The position numbers and the translations under genes were made by a program. From Burkholderia contaminans (GTDB lineage: Bacteria > Pseudomonadota > Gammaproteobacteria > Burkholderiales > Burkholderiaceae): 64,000 bases of DNA. The stretch is from assembly GCF_029633825.1 (NCBI RefSeq), contig NZ_CP090641.1:2232001-2296000 (forward strand). The letters are read 5' to 3'. Positions 50,633 to 58,744 of the stretch are shown piece after piece. Each line of letters starts with the position of its first letter. Position 1 is the first letter of the stretch. A model generated the notes under the pieces. The model did no database searches, was not told where the DNA came from, and worked only from the letters and a program-made list of their open reading frames with translations.

Positions 50633-51811
50633 ATGGCAGACGTGATTCTGGTGTTGAATGCCGGCTCTTCGAGCATCAAGTTTTCCGCATTCGACGTGCA
50701 GGGCGACACGCTCGGGCTGATCGTGCACGGCCAGGTCGATGGGCTTTACACGGCCACCGTGCACTTCAGCGCCGTCGACCATCACGCGGAACGTCACGAG
50801 CAGCAATGGGCCGGCGGCGACACGTTCGGCCATCAGGAAGGGCTCGAGCAGATCGCCGCGTTCCTGGAGGCTCACCAGGAAGGGCATCGTCTTGCGGCGG
50901 TGGGCCATCGCGTCGTGCATGGCGGGCAACGCTTCAGCGGCCCGGTGCGCGTCACGCCCGAGATCGTGGCCGAGCTGGAAAAGCTCACGCCGCTCGCGCC
51001 GTTGCATCAGCCTCACAACCTGACGCCGATCCGCATCCTCGAAGCGGTGCAGCCCGGTATCGAGCAGGTGGCCTGCTTCGACACGGCATTCCACTGCACG
51101 CAGCCCGCGGTGACCCAGGCGTTCGCGCTGCCCGAGTCGATCACCAGCCGGGGCGTGCGCCGCTACGGCTTTCATGGGCTCTCGTACGAGTACATCGCAA
51201 GCGTGCTGCCTGACGTCGCGCCACAGGCAGCGCGCGGGCGCACGGTCGTCGCCCACCTCGGCAACGGCGCGAGCATGTGCGCGCTCGTGGCGGGCAAGAG
51301 TGTCGCGAGCACGATGGGGTTCACCGCCGTCGACGGGCTGCCGATGGGCACGCGCTGCGGCAACCTGGACCCGGGTGTCGTGCTGTTCCTGATGGATGAA
51401 CTCGGGATGGACGTGCGCGCCGTCGAGGATCTGATCTATCGGCGTTCCGGGTTGCTCGGGGTGTCCGGCCTGTCGAGCGACATGCGCACGCTGCTCGCGA
51501 GCGACGATCCGCACGCGCGCTTCGCGATCGAGCTGTACATCTATCGCATCGCGCGCGAACTTGGGTCACTCGCCGCCGCGATGGAAGGCATCGACGCCAT
51601 CGTCTTCACGGCGGGGATCGGCGAGCACGCAGCGGCGATTCGCGAAGGGGTGATGCGCCGTGCGGCGTGGCTCGGCGTCGAGATCGACGTCGACGCCAAC
51701 AACTCTGGCGGGCCGCTGGTCACGACGGCGTCGAGTCGTGTACCGGTGTGGGTGATCCCGACCAACGAGGAATGGATGATCGCGCAACATACGCGCCGGC
51801 TGATCCGGTGA
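50633..51811 (+). CDS. ackA: Acetate kinase
   Basis: A 392-residue acetate/propionate kinase. LVLNAGSSSIKFSAF is the N-terminal signature, GHRVVHGG the second, YGFHGLSYEYI and HLGNGASMCAL bind nucleotide and phosphate, TMGFTAVDGLPMGTRCGNLD and FTAGIGEHAAAIREGV are also typical. It turns acetyl phosphate and ADP into acetate and ATP. It begins four bases after the phosphotransacylase stop; coupling is likely. Full length for the family. Confidence 0.95.
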   Translation: MADVILVLNAGSSSIKFSAFDVQGDTLGLIVHGQVDGLYTATVHFSAVDHHAERHEQQWAGGDTFGHQEGLEQIAAFLEAHQEGHRLAAVGHRVVHGGQRFSGPVRVTPEIVAELEKLTPLAPLHQPHNLTPIRILEAVQPGIEQVACFDTAFHCTQPAVTQAFALPESITSRGVRRYGFHGLSYEYIASVLPDVAPQAARGRTVVAHLGNGASMCALVAGKSVASTMGFTAVDGLPMGTRCGNLDPGVVLFLMDELGMDVRAVEDLIYRRSGLLGVSGLSSDMRTLLASDDPHARFAIELYIYRIARELGSLAAAMEGIDAIVFTAGIGEHAAAIREGVMRRAAWLGVEIDVDANNSGGPLVTTASSRVPVWVIPTNEEWMIAQHTRRLIR

Positions 51812-51844
51812 CGAGCGGGCGAACGTACAAGAAAAGGAGCCGCC

Positions 51845-52099
51845 ATGGCCGAACTACTGCTGATCAACGTCGAAGAACACGCAGGCGACGACGAAGTCGG
51901 CGCGTTCCTGAAACGGCACGGATTCCCGCTGTTCGATTCGATCGAGCGCGTGCCGGCCGGGATTGGCGCCCCCATCGCATTGCTCAGGTTCAATACGCTG
52001 TCGTCGGTGGCGATCTACACGCTGCGCGAACGGATCGACCGCATATCGTGGCGGGGGCGGTCGATTCGTGCGCACATCCTGCCGGATCGGAAGGTGTGA
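51845..52099 (+). CDS. Small protein of unknown function in the ackA operon
   Basis: An 84-residue protein starting MAELLLINVEEHAGDDEVGA, preceded by AAAAGGAGCCGCC, the best ribosome binding site in this operon. It alternates beta and alpha segments (LLLINVEE, VGAFLKRHGFPLF, SVAIYTLRERIDRI) like a small ferredoxin-like fold. No family is recognised. Position after ackA suggests a function in the same low-oxygen programme. Confidence 0.65.
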   Translation: MAELLLINVEEHAGDDEVGAFLKRHGFPLFDSIERVPAGIGAPIALLRFNTLSSVAIYTLRERIDRISWRGRSIRAHILPDRKV

Positions 52100-52369
52100 G
52101 CGGCTTCTCGCGGCAGCGAGGTTGAAGGCGGGAATGCGGGCCGACTCCCCCGCAGACAGGCATCTCCAGCACGATTTTTGAATCGTCGTGTGTCGTGTAC
52201 GCACACAGATACGTTGGGATACAAAGCCTCGGGATGGAACGGATATAAATCCGGTGAAGCGATTCACACGGCAGCGCAGAGCCGGCGCCGCCGCGGAGAA
52301 CGCCGATTCCCGAGTGCCCGCACGTGCCGTGGGCCCCCAACCTTCGCGATCGACAATGGAGAACGAGTC

Positions 52370-53413
52370 ATGCCTGAAACCGTGAACACCCGCCGCCGCC
52401 TGATCCTCGGTACGACGCTCGCAAGCCTGAGCCTCGCCGACCTCGGCTTCAGCGCCCTGGCGCATGCGCAGTCGGCGCCCGATGCCCCGCCTGCGAAGCG
52501 CACGGCCGGCGTCGCGTCGCTGGGCACGATCCATCAGATCGACGCGGGCGTGCTCAACGTCGGGTATGCGGACCTCGGGCCGAAGAACGGCCCCGTCGTG
52601 TTCCTGCTGCACGGCTGGCCGTACGATATCTACAGCTACGCGGAAGTCGCGCCGCTGCTCGTCGCGGCCGGCTATCGCGTGATCGTGCCGTACCTGCGCG
52701 GCTACGGGTCGACGACGTTCCGCTCGGCCGATACGGTGCGCAACGGCCAGCAGGCCGTGACAGCCGTCGACATCGTCGCGCTGATGGATGCGCTGAAGAT
52801 CGACCGCGCGGTGTTCGGCGGCTACGACTGGGGCGCGCGCACGGCCGACATCATCGCGGCGCTGTGGCCGCAGCGCGTGAAGGCGCTGGTATCGGTGAGC
52901 GGTTACCTGATCGGCAGCCAGGAGGCGAATCGCAAGCCGCTTCCACCGCAGGCCGAGTTCCAGTGGTGGTATCAGTTCTACTTCACGACCGAGCGCGGCG
53001 AACTCGGCTACACGCAGAATCGCGATGCGTTCAACAAGCTGATCTGGCAGCTCGCGTCGCCGAAATGGCAGTTCTCCGACGAAACCTATGCTCGCACGGC
53101 CGCGTCGTTCCAGAACCCCGATCACGTGGCCGTCGTGATCCACAACTATCGCTGGCGCCTCGGGCTCGCGAAGGGCGAGGCGCAGTACGACGACATCGAG
53201 CGCCGCCTCGCGGCCGGGCCGGCGATCACGGTGCCGACGATCACGATGGAGGGCGACGCGAACGGCGCGCCGCATCCGGCGCCGGCCGCGTACGCGAAGA
53301 AGTTCACCGGCAAGTACCAGCACCGCACGATCACCGGCGGCATCGGCCACAACCTGCCGCAGGAAGCGCCGCAGGCGTTTGCGGATGCGATCCTGCAAGT
53401 GGAGCACCTGTGA
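52370..53413 (+). CDS. Tat-exported alpha/beta hydrolase, Asp-nucleophile type
   Basis: A 347-residue protein. NTRRRLILGTTLASLSLADL then ALAHAQ is a twin-arginine-type signal peptide, so the enzyme folds before export to the periplasm. FLLHGWPYD, GGYDWGARTA (nucleophilic Asp) and GGIGHNLPQ (catalytic His) place it with epoxide hydrolases and haloalkane dehalogenases. ATG at 52370 follows TGGAGAACGAGTC. The P460-type cytochrome gene starts on its stop codon (TGATG), so the two form an operon. Confidence 0.9.
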   Translation: MPETVNTRRRLILGTTLASLSLADLGFSALAHAQSAPDAPPAKRTAGVASLGTIHQIDAGVLNVGYADLGPKNGPVVFLLHGWPYDIYSYAEVAPLLVAAGYRVIVPYLRGYGSTTFRSADTVRNGQQAVTAVDIVALMDALKIDRAVFGGYDWGARTADIIAALWPQRVKALVSVSGYLIGSQEANRKPLPPQAEFQWWYQFYFTTERGELGYTQNRDAFNKLIWQLASPKWQFSDETYARTAASFQNPDHVAVVIHNYRWRLGLAKGEAQYDDIERRLAAGPAITVPTITMEGDANGAPHPAPAAYAKKFTGKYQHRTITGGIGHNLPQEAPQAFADAILQVEHL

Positions 53414-53955
53414 TGCGGGCGCACGTGGGGGTGGTGCGCCGCGGCATGCGACGCACGTTCGTCGCGGGCGTGCTGCTGGCCGGCGCGTGGTCGGCCAGCG
53501 GTCCGGCCGCATTCGCGGAGCAGCCGAAGCCGGCCGCTGCCGCTTCGCCGATCTATGGCGTGACGATCCCACCCGGCTACCGGAAGTGGGAAATGGTCGC
53601 GCCGGCCGAGGAAGCCGCACCGCTCGATGAGCTGCGTGTGGTGCTCGGCAACCCCGTCGCGATCCGCGCGCTCGAACAGGCGACGCTGCCGTTCCCGGAC
53701 GGCACGATCCTCGTGAAGCTCGCGTACAAGCGCAAGCAATCCGACGAGCTTCCTAGTGCCACGGTGCCGGGCCACGCGACGACCGTGCAGGTGATGGTGA
53801 AGGACTCGCGCCGCTATGCGTCGACAGGCGGCTGGGGTTTCGGGCGCTTCATCAACGGCGTGCCGGCCGACATCGGCCAGCATCAGACGTGTTTTGCGTG
53901 CCATCAGGCGCGTGTGAAGAACCACGATTACGTGTTCACGCGGCTTGCGCCGTGA
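53413..53955 (+). CDS. Cytochrome P460 family protein, exported c-type heme protein
   Basis: A 180-residue protein with a signal peptide (about residues 1-36, ending AAFAEQ) and a single heme-attachment motif CFACH at residues 160-164 near the C-terminus, as in the cytochrome P460 and cytochrome c'-beta family. GVTIPPGYRKWEMVAP near the mature start and TGGWGFGRFINGVP also match the family. P460 proteins oxidise hydroxylamine or bind NO and related gases in the periplasm. The overlap with the exported hydrolase gene is notable. Confidence 0.85.
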   Translation: MRAHVGVVRRGMRRTFVAGVLLAGAWSASGPAAFAEQPKPAAAASPIYGVTIPPGYRKWEMVAPAEEAAPLDELRVVLGNPVAIRALEQATLPFPDGTILVKLAYKRKQSDELPSATVPGHATTVQVMVKDSRRYASTGGWGFGRFINGVPADIGQHQTCFACHQARVKNHDYVFTRLAP

Positions 53956-53984
53956 CGTGCGTGGTTTGATGGGATCAACGGAAA

Positions 53985-54012
53985 GGCGTGCCGTGCGTGG
54001 CGCGCCTTTTTT
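53985..54012 (+). terminator. Terminator after the P460 gene
   Basis: GGCGTGCC/GGCGCGCC arms (one G-T pair) with a 6-base loop are followed by six T residues, 30 bases after the stop codon. The rest of the roughly 300-base gap up to 54255 shows no gene. Confidence 0.8.
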
Positions 54013-54255
54013 CATGGTGAATCGGTTTGGGACGCTATCAGCAGACGGGGCCGTGAGCGGTGCGGCAGCCCGGTTTGTATCGCACTGTATCTGCGGCCGT
54101 TCCTGAAAAACTGGCATGCAGAAAGCCCCGGTTTCGGAAACATGGCAGATACGTGCGCGGGTTCTACTGTCGACATGCAGGAAACGTTCGATGCCAGACG
54201 AACTGGATCGGATGCCGAATGATCGACTGACCCACCTCTCTCAAGGAGAACCCTC

Positions 54256-54600
54256 ATGAAAGCCGCTCGAATCCTCGCTGTCGCCGTCCTCGCCGTCGCA
54301 CCCGCCCTGTCGTTTGCCGATACCGGCCACGGCCTCACGCGCGCCGACGTGCGCGCCGATCTCGTCCGCCTGGAGAAGGCCGGCTACAACCCGGCCAGCA
54401 GCGAAGCGAACTACCCGAACGATATCGCGGCCGCAGAGAACGCCGTCGCCGCGCAGCAGGTCGCGCGTTCCGACCAGAACGGCCCGTCGAAATCGCAAGG
54501 CGACAATGTCGCCGATGCGTCGACGCCGGCCGGCCATCGCGACGCGTCCCAATCGCGTTCCGCACGGAATGCCGCCGACGACCTGTACGCGCATTCGTGA
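54256..54600 (+). CDS. DUF4148 domain protein, exported
   Basis: A 114-residue small exported protein. Residues 1-21 are a signal peptide (ILAVAVLAVAPALSFA). LTRADVRADLVRLEKAGYNP is the DUF4148 signature found in many Burkholderiales periplasmic proteins. The tail is polar and rich in Ser, Asp and Asn, probably unstructured. CAAGGAGAACCCTC sets the start. Function is unknown. Confidence 0.88.
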   Translation: MKAARILAVAVLAVAPALSFADTGHGLTRADVRADLVRLEKAGYNPASSEANYPNDIAAAENAVAAQQVARSDQNGPSKSQGDNVADASTPAGHRDASQSRSARNAADDLYAHS

Positions 54601-54684
54601 TGTGCTGCCGCGCTTGCCGCAGGCGGGCGCGGTCACCATTGCAGCACTTCCCGTGAAAAACACAATAGAGCAAGGAGCATGACG

Positions 54685-55476
54685 ATGTCCGGTTTGGTGA
54701 AACGCGTTCTGGTATCCGCCGCAGTGGTCGGCGGACTGTTCGGTGCGGTCGCGGCGCAGGCCGCGCCGAAAGAAGATCTGAAGGGCACGAACGTCGTGCT
54801 CGTGCACGGCGCGTTCGCCGACGGGTCGAGCTGGAACCGCGTGATTCCGCTGCTCGAGGCGCGCGGGCTGCACGTGGTGTCGGTGCAGAATCCGCTGAGC
54901 TCGCTCGCCGACGATGCGGCCGCGACGAAGCGCACGGTGGACGCGCAGAAGGGGCCGGTCGTGCTGGTCGGCCATTCGTGGGCCGGCGTCGTGATCAGCG
55001 AGGCGGGCAACGACGACAAGGTGAAGTCGCTCGTGTACGTCGCCGCGTTCGCGCCCGACAACGGCCAGTCGATCGCCGACGTCACGCAGGGGCTGCCGGC
55101 GCCCGCGTGGGCCGGCGAGCTGCGCAAGGACGCGGGCGGTTTCGCCACGCTGTCGGACAAGGCGATCGCACAGGATTTCGCGCCGGACCTGCCGCCCGCG
55201 CGGCAGCGCCTCGTTGCGGCAACCCAGGGGCCGTGGTATGGCGGTTGCATCTCGGAGAAGGTCACGCAGGCCGCGTGGCATGCGAAGCCGTCGACGTTCG
55301 TCGTCACGACGCAGGACAAGATGATCGACCCGGCGCTGCAGGAAGCGATGGCGAAGCGGATCGGTGCGACGGTCACGCGCGTGAACGGCAGCCATGTGTC
55401 GATGCTGAGCCAGCCGAAGGCCGTGGCCGACGCGATCATCGCGGCGGCCGAACGCGCGAAGCAGGATCAGCAGTGA
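54685..55476 (+). CDS. Exported alpha/beta hydrolase (serine type, EstC/MES-like)
   Basis: A 263-residue hydrolase with signal peptide (VLVSAAVVGGLFGAVAAQAA). LVHGAFADGSSW is the oxyanion loop, VGHSWAGVVI carries the nucleophilic Ser and GSHVSMLSQP the His, the pattern of EstC and plant methylesterase-like enzymes. ATG at 54685 has AAGGAG seven bases upstream; the ATG at 54679 is too close to it. The target ester is unknown. It follows the DUF4148 gene by 84 bases. Confidence 0.88.
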   Translation: MSGLVKRVLVSAAVVGGLFGAVAAQAAPKEDLKGTNVVLVHGAFADGSSWNRVIPLLEARGLHVVSVQNPLSSLADDAAATKRTVDAQKGPVVLVGHSWAGVVISEAGNDDKVKSLVYVAAFAPDNGQSIADVTQGLPAPAWAGELRKDAGGFATLSDKAIAQDFAPDLPPARQRLVAATQGPWYGGCISEKVTQAAWHAKPSTFVVTTQDKMIDPALQEAMAKRIGATVTRVNGSHVSMLSQPKAVADAIIAAAERAKQDQQ

Positions 55477-56005
55477 GTGAACGCGGCGCCGCGCGTTCTC
55501 GTCGTCGATGAGGCGCAGCGGCGCCAGTGTTTGTGATGTCTTTCCATCAGGATTGCAGGAGCAGCTCTGGCTCGGTGATGGATTCGACGCATTGACGAGC
55601 GCGGTCGTGAAAGATGGCGATCCGGGTGCGGCTGCCGTCGTCGAGGCCGTGCGCAGCAAGGTGCGCGCGCTGCCCGCGCGCCCGCGCATGCACCCCGTTT
55701 CGGATTCCATTGCAACGCGCCGCACGCCGCGGCGATCGCCTCCCGCGATACCTTTCAAAAACCTTCGATGCTCGACATCGAACGGTCACCCATCTCCCGT
55801 CCCGCTCCCCGGCGACCCGGCCCCGATAGCGCACGTCTGCTATTGCATTCCCCGTGCCGCTGATTAGGAAATGAATTTTTATTGGTTCAGCTTGCCCGGC
55901 CGCAATCGCATAGTGGCGTTGACGGCTATAGACAGCACGCAAGCTGCAACGGCCGAATTCCCGGTGTTTTTTGATCATACGAATCAACGAAAACAAGGAA
56001 GTGTC
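55477..56005 (+). promoter_or_regulatory. Upstream region of the sulfur/encapsulin locus with shared motif
   Basis: A 529-base gap. The only clear signal is TGACGGCTATAG at 55920-55931, repeated exactly at 57713-57724 before the encapsulin gene. The stretch 55870-55890 and 55960-56000 is AT-rich and fits a promoter. Open frames in the gap have poor codon use and no ribosome binding site. Confidence 0.5.
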
Positions 56006-56476
56006 ATGACGGTTGCATTGGAAGAACGAACCGCTGCGCAGCAGGCGCTCGAAGACACGCGCGCGGCGGCAGCAGCGGCCGGCACGCCCTACGCGGGCGG
56101 CGTCGCGCCGGACGTGGCGTGGGCGCTGTTCGCCGCCGGCGACGCATTGCTGGTGGACGTGCGCACCGCCGAGGAGCGGAAATTCGTCGGCCACGTGCCG
56201 GAGTCGCTGCACGTGCCGTGGGCGACGGGCACGAGCCTGACGCGCAACCCGCGCTTCGTGCGCGAACTGGAAGCGAAGACCGGCAAGGACGCCGTCGTGC
56301 TGTTGCTGTGCCGCAGCGGCAACCGCTCGGCGCAGGCGGCCGAGGCGGCGACGAAGGGCGGCTTTACGCAGGTATTCAACGTGCTCGAAGGGTTCGAGGG
56401 CGACCTCGACGAGCGGCAGCATCGCGGCGGCAGCAATGGCTGGCGTTTTCGCGGCCTGCCGTGGGCGCAGGACTGA
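56006..56476 (+). CDS. Rhodanese-like sulfurtransferase
   Basis: A 156-residue single-domain rhodanese. LLVDVRTAEERKFVGHVPES is the first signature; the active loop is LLCRSGNRSAQAA with Cys102 as the persulfide residue; VFNVLEGFEGDLD ends the fold. It moves sulfane sulfur between donors such as thiosulfate or protein persulfides and acceptors. The N-terminal about 35 residues are Ala-rich. ATG at 56006 follows AAGGAAGTGTC. It heads the operon with serine acetyltransferase and an XRE regulator. Confidence 0.92.
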   Translation: MTVALEERTAAQQALEDTRAAAAAAGTPYAGGVAPDVAWALFAAGDALLVDVRTAEERKFVGHVPESLHVPWATGTSLTRNPRFVRELEAKTGKDAVVLLLCRSGNRSAQAAEAATKGGFTQVFNVLEGFEGDLDERQHRGGSNGWRFRGLPWAQD

Positions 56477-56504
56477 TTCACGGCCGTTACGGGGAGAAAG
56501 CAGC

Positions 56505-57443
56505 ATGGCCGCATTCGACATCGACGACATCGTTCAATCGCTGCAGACCGTGCGCCGCGCATGGCGCGAGAAGCAGCGGCGCTCGCTCGAACCGGGCGGG
56601 CGCGACCTACCGGCGCGCGAGGCACTCGCGCAGATCATCGGCGCGCTGAAAGGCGTGCTGTTCCCGATGCGGCTCGGGCCGCCCGACCTGCGCCAGGAGA
56701 GCGAGAACTTCCACGTGGCCCATGCGCTCGACGCGGCGCTGAATGCGCTGCTCGCACAGGTGAAGCTGGAATTGCGCTACGCGGCGCGGCAGCGCAACGC
56801 CGACGGGCCGGTCGACAACGTCGACGAAGTGGCGTCGACGGCGGTGCAGGCGTTTGCCGCGCGCTTGCCCGAGATTCGCCGGCTGCTCGACAGCGACGTG
56901 CTGGCCGCGTTCCACGGCGACCCGGCGGCCGGCAGCGTCGACGAAGTGCTGCTGTGCTACCCGGGCATCCTCGCGATGATCCACCACCGGCTCGCGCACG
57001 AACTGTACGGGCTCGGCTTGCCGCTGCTCGCACGGATCATCGCCGAGCAGGCGCACGCGGAGACGGGCATCGACATTCATCCGGGCGCGCGCATCGGCGC
57101 GGGCTTCTTCATCGATCACGGCACGGGTGTCGTGATCGGCGAGACGGCGATCATCGGCGAGCGCGTGCGCGTGTACCAGGCCGTCACGCTCGGCGCGAAG
57201 CGCTTTCCGCGCGACGCGGCCGGCCATCTGGAGAAGGGGCTCGCCCGCCATCCGATCGTCGAGGACGACGTGGTGATCTATGCCGGCGCAACGATCCTCG
57301 GTCGCGTGACGATCGGGCGCGGCGCGGTGATCGGCGGCAACGTGTGGCTCACGCAGGACGTGCCGGCCGGCGAGAACATCACGCAGGCCGTGCTGCGCAG
57401 CGAAGCGAACGCCGCGCCGCGCACGGCCGCGCGCGTCGCATAG
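56505..57443 (+). CDS. Serine O-acetyltransferase (EpsC-type)
   Basis: A 312-residue serine acetyltransferase of the longer EpsC group. The N-terminal about 180 residues are helical; the left-handed beta helix follows with GIDIHPGARIGAGFFIDHGT, GVVIGETAIIGERVRVYQAV, TLGAKRF and hexapeptide repeats to VIGGNVWL. It makes O-acetylserine from serine and acetyl-CoA, the acceptor for sulfide in cysteine synthesis. GGGAGAAAGCAGC precedes the ATG. Its place between rhodanese and encapsulin genes fits sulfur storage or mobilisation. Confidence 0.93.
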   Translation: MAAFDIDDIVQSLQTVRRAWREKQRRSLEPGGRDLPAREALAQIIGALKGVLFPMRLGPPDLRQESENFHVAHALDAALNALLAQVKLELRYAARQRNADGPVDNVDEVASTAVQAFAARLPEIRRLLDSDVLAAFHGDPAAGSVDEVLLCYPGILAMIHHRLAHELYGLGLPLLARIIAEQAHAETGIDIHPGARIGAGFFIDHGTGVVIGETAIIGERVRVYQAVTLGAKRFPRDAAGHLEKGLARHPIVEDDVVIYAGATILGRVTIGRGAVIGGNVWLTQDVPAGENITQAVLRSEANAAPRTAARVA

Positions 57444-57451
57444 GAGGCGCG

Positions 57452-57673
57452 ATGAGCGACCTCATCCATCACTTCGGCGCCAATGTGCGCAAGCTGCGCG
57501 AAGCACGCACGTGGTCGCAGGAGCAACTGGCCGAGCATGCGGGGCTGAACCGCTCGTATATCGGCGAGATCGAGCGCGGCGAGGCGATCGCGTCGATCGT
57601 CACCGCCGACAAGATCGCCCGCGCATTCGACGTGTCGATCTCGACGCTGCTGCCGGGTGCGTACGTCACCTGA
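57452..57673 (+). CDS. XRE family transcriptional regulator
   Basis: A 73-residue Cro/C1-type helix-turn-helix protein with almost no additional domain: NVRKLREARTWSQEQLAEHA then GLNRSYIGEIERGEAIASI is the classical five-helix unit. TAGGAGG overlaps the stop of the acetyltransferase gene, so it is translated as the third gene of the operon. It could recognise the motif shared by both operon upstream regions; that is inference. Confidence 0.9.
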   Translation: MSDLIHHFGANVRKLREARTWSQEQLAEHAGLNRSYIGEIERGEAIASIVTADKIARAFDVSISTLLPGAYVT

Positions 57674-57712
57674 CGCCTCCTCTTTTCGTTTCCCTTTCGG
57701 TTGCACGCGACC

Positions 57713-57724
57713 TGACGGCTATAG
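57713..57724 (+). promoter_or_regulatory. Second copy of the shared 12-nt motif, before the encapsulin gene
   Basis: TGACGGCTATAG is identical to 55920-55931. It lies 88 bases before the encapsulin ATG, in the 138-base gap that otherwise contains AT-rich GATAATCAC and TTTTTCATCTAAAG. It may be an operator for the XRE regulator or CysB-like protein, or contain a TATAG -10 element. Confidence 0.55.
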
Positions 57725-57811
57725 CATGTTGAGCCGGCAGGTGCGTGCTTCCGATAATCACTGAGCGTCATAAGCAATCCCGTTTTTCATCTAAAGAACC
57801 CGGAGCCACAC

Positions 57812-58744
57812 ATGTCGACCGTTGCAAGCGGCACGGCTGCGCTGAGCGATCACGCCGCCCGCCAACTAGCGAACGCTACCAAGACCGTCCCCCAGCTTTC
57901 CACGATCACGCCGCGCTGGCTGACCCACCTGCTGCAATGGGTGCCGGTCGAGGCCGGCATCTACCGGCTGAACCAGGTGAAGAACCCGGAAGCCGTGCGC
58001 GCCGCGTGCACACAGCTCGAGGACGAAAGCGTGCTGCCGCAGACCTTCGTGCCGTACGAGGAACAGCCGCGCGAGTATTTCCTGAACGCGGTGAGCACGG
58101 TGCTCGACGTGCATACGCGGATCTCCGATCTTTACAGCAGCCCGCACGACCAGATCAAGGAACAGCTGCGCCTGACGATCGAGACGATCAAGGAGTTGCA
58201 GGAAAGCCAGCTGATCAACAACCCCGACTACGGGCTGCTGGCCAACGTGACCGACGAGCAGCGGATCTTCCCGCTGACGGGCGCGCCGACGCCGGACGAT
58301 CTCGACGAGCTGCTGACCAAGGTGTGGAAGGAACCCGCGTTCTTCCTCACGCACCCGCTCGCGATCGCCGCGTTCGGCCGCGAATGCACGCGGCGCGGCG
58401 TGCCGCCGCCGACGGTAAGCCTGTTCGGCTCGCAGTTCATCACGTGGCGCGGCATTCCGCTGATCCCGTCGGACAAGGTGCCGGTGGCGGACGGCAAGAC
58501 CAAGATCCTGCTGCTGCGCGTCGGCGACAAGCGCCAGGGTGTGGTCGGCCTGTATCAGCCGGGCGTCGCGGGCGAACAGGGCCCGGGCCTGTCGGTGCGC
58601 TTCATGGGGATCAACAACCAGGCGATCGCGTCGTACCTGATCTCGTTGTATTGCTCGCTCGCGGTCCATTCGCCGGATGCGCTGGCTGTCCTCGATGACG
58701 TCGAAATCGCCAAGTACCATGACTATCCCGACACCTACCGTTAA
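57812..58744 (+). CDS. Family 2A encapsulin nanocompartment shell protein (SrpI-like)
   Basis: A 310-residue HK97-fold shell protein. TPRWLTHLLQWVPVEAGIYR, ESVLPQTFVPYEEQPREYFL, RGVPPPTVSLFGSQFITWRG and VGLYQPGVAGEQGPGLSVRF are typical of family 2A encapsulins such as SrpI of Synechococcus, previously called major membrane protein I in mycobacteria. Monomers self-assemble into a hollow protein cage loaded with cysteine desulfurase. Length matches the family, and no cyclic-nucleotide-binding insertion (family 2B) is present. CCCGGAGCCACAC precedes the ATG. The cargo gene starts 26 bases before its stop. Confidence 0.95.
   Translation: MSTVASGTAALSDHAARQLANATKTVPQLSTITPRWLTHLLQWVPVEAGIYRLNQVKNPEAVRAACTQLEDESVLPQTFVPYEEQPREYFLNAVSTVLDVHTRISDLYSSPHDQIKEQLRLTIETIKELQESQLINNPDYGLLANVTDEQRIFPLTGAPTPDDLDELLTKVWKEPAFFLTHPLAIAAFGRECTRRGVPPPTVSLFGSQFITWRGIPLIPSDKVPVADGKTKILLLRVGDKRQGVVGLYQPGVAGEQGPGLSVRFMGINNQAIASYLISLYCSLAVHSPDALAVLDDVEIAKYHDYPDTYR

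Noticed and set aside
53966..53978. TTGATGGGATCAA, similar to an FNR box
   Set aside because: The spacer is 3 bases, not 4, and it lies between a stop codon and a terminator, so it is not a plausible FNR site.
55508..55867. A 119-codon plus-strand frame between the hydrolase and rhodanese genes
   Set aside because: Codon use and composition (Arg/Pro/Ser-rich) look random and no ribosome binding site or family is seen.
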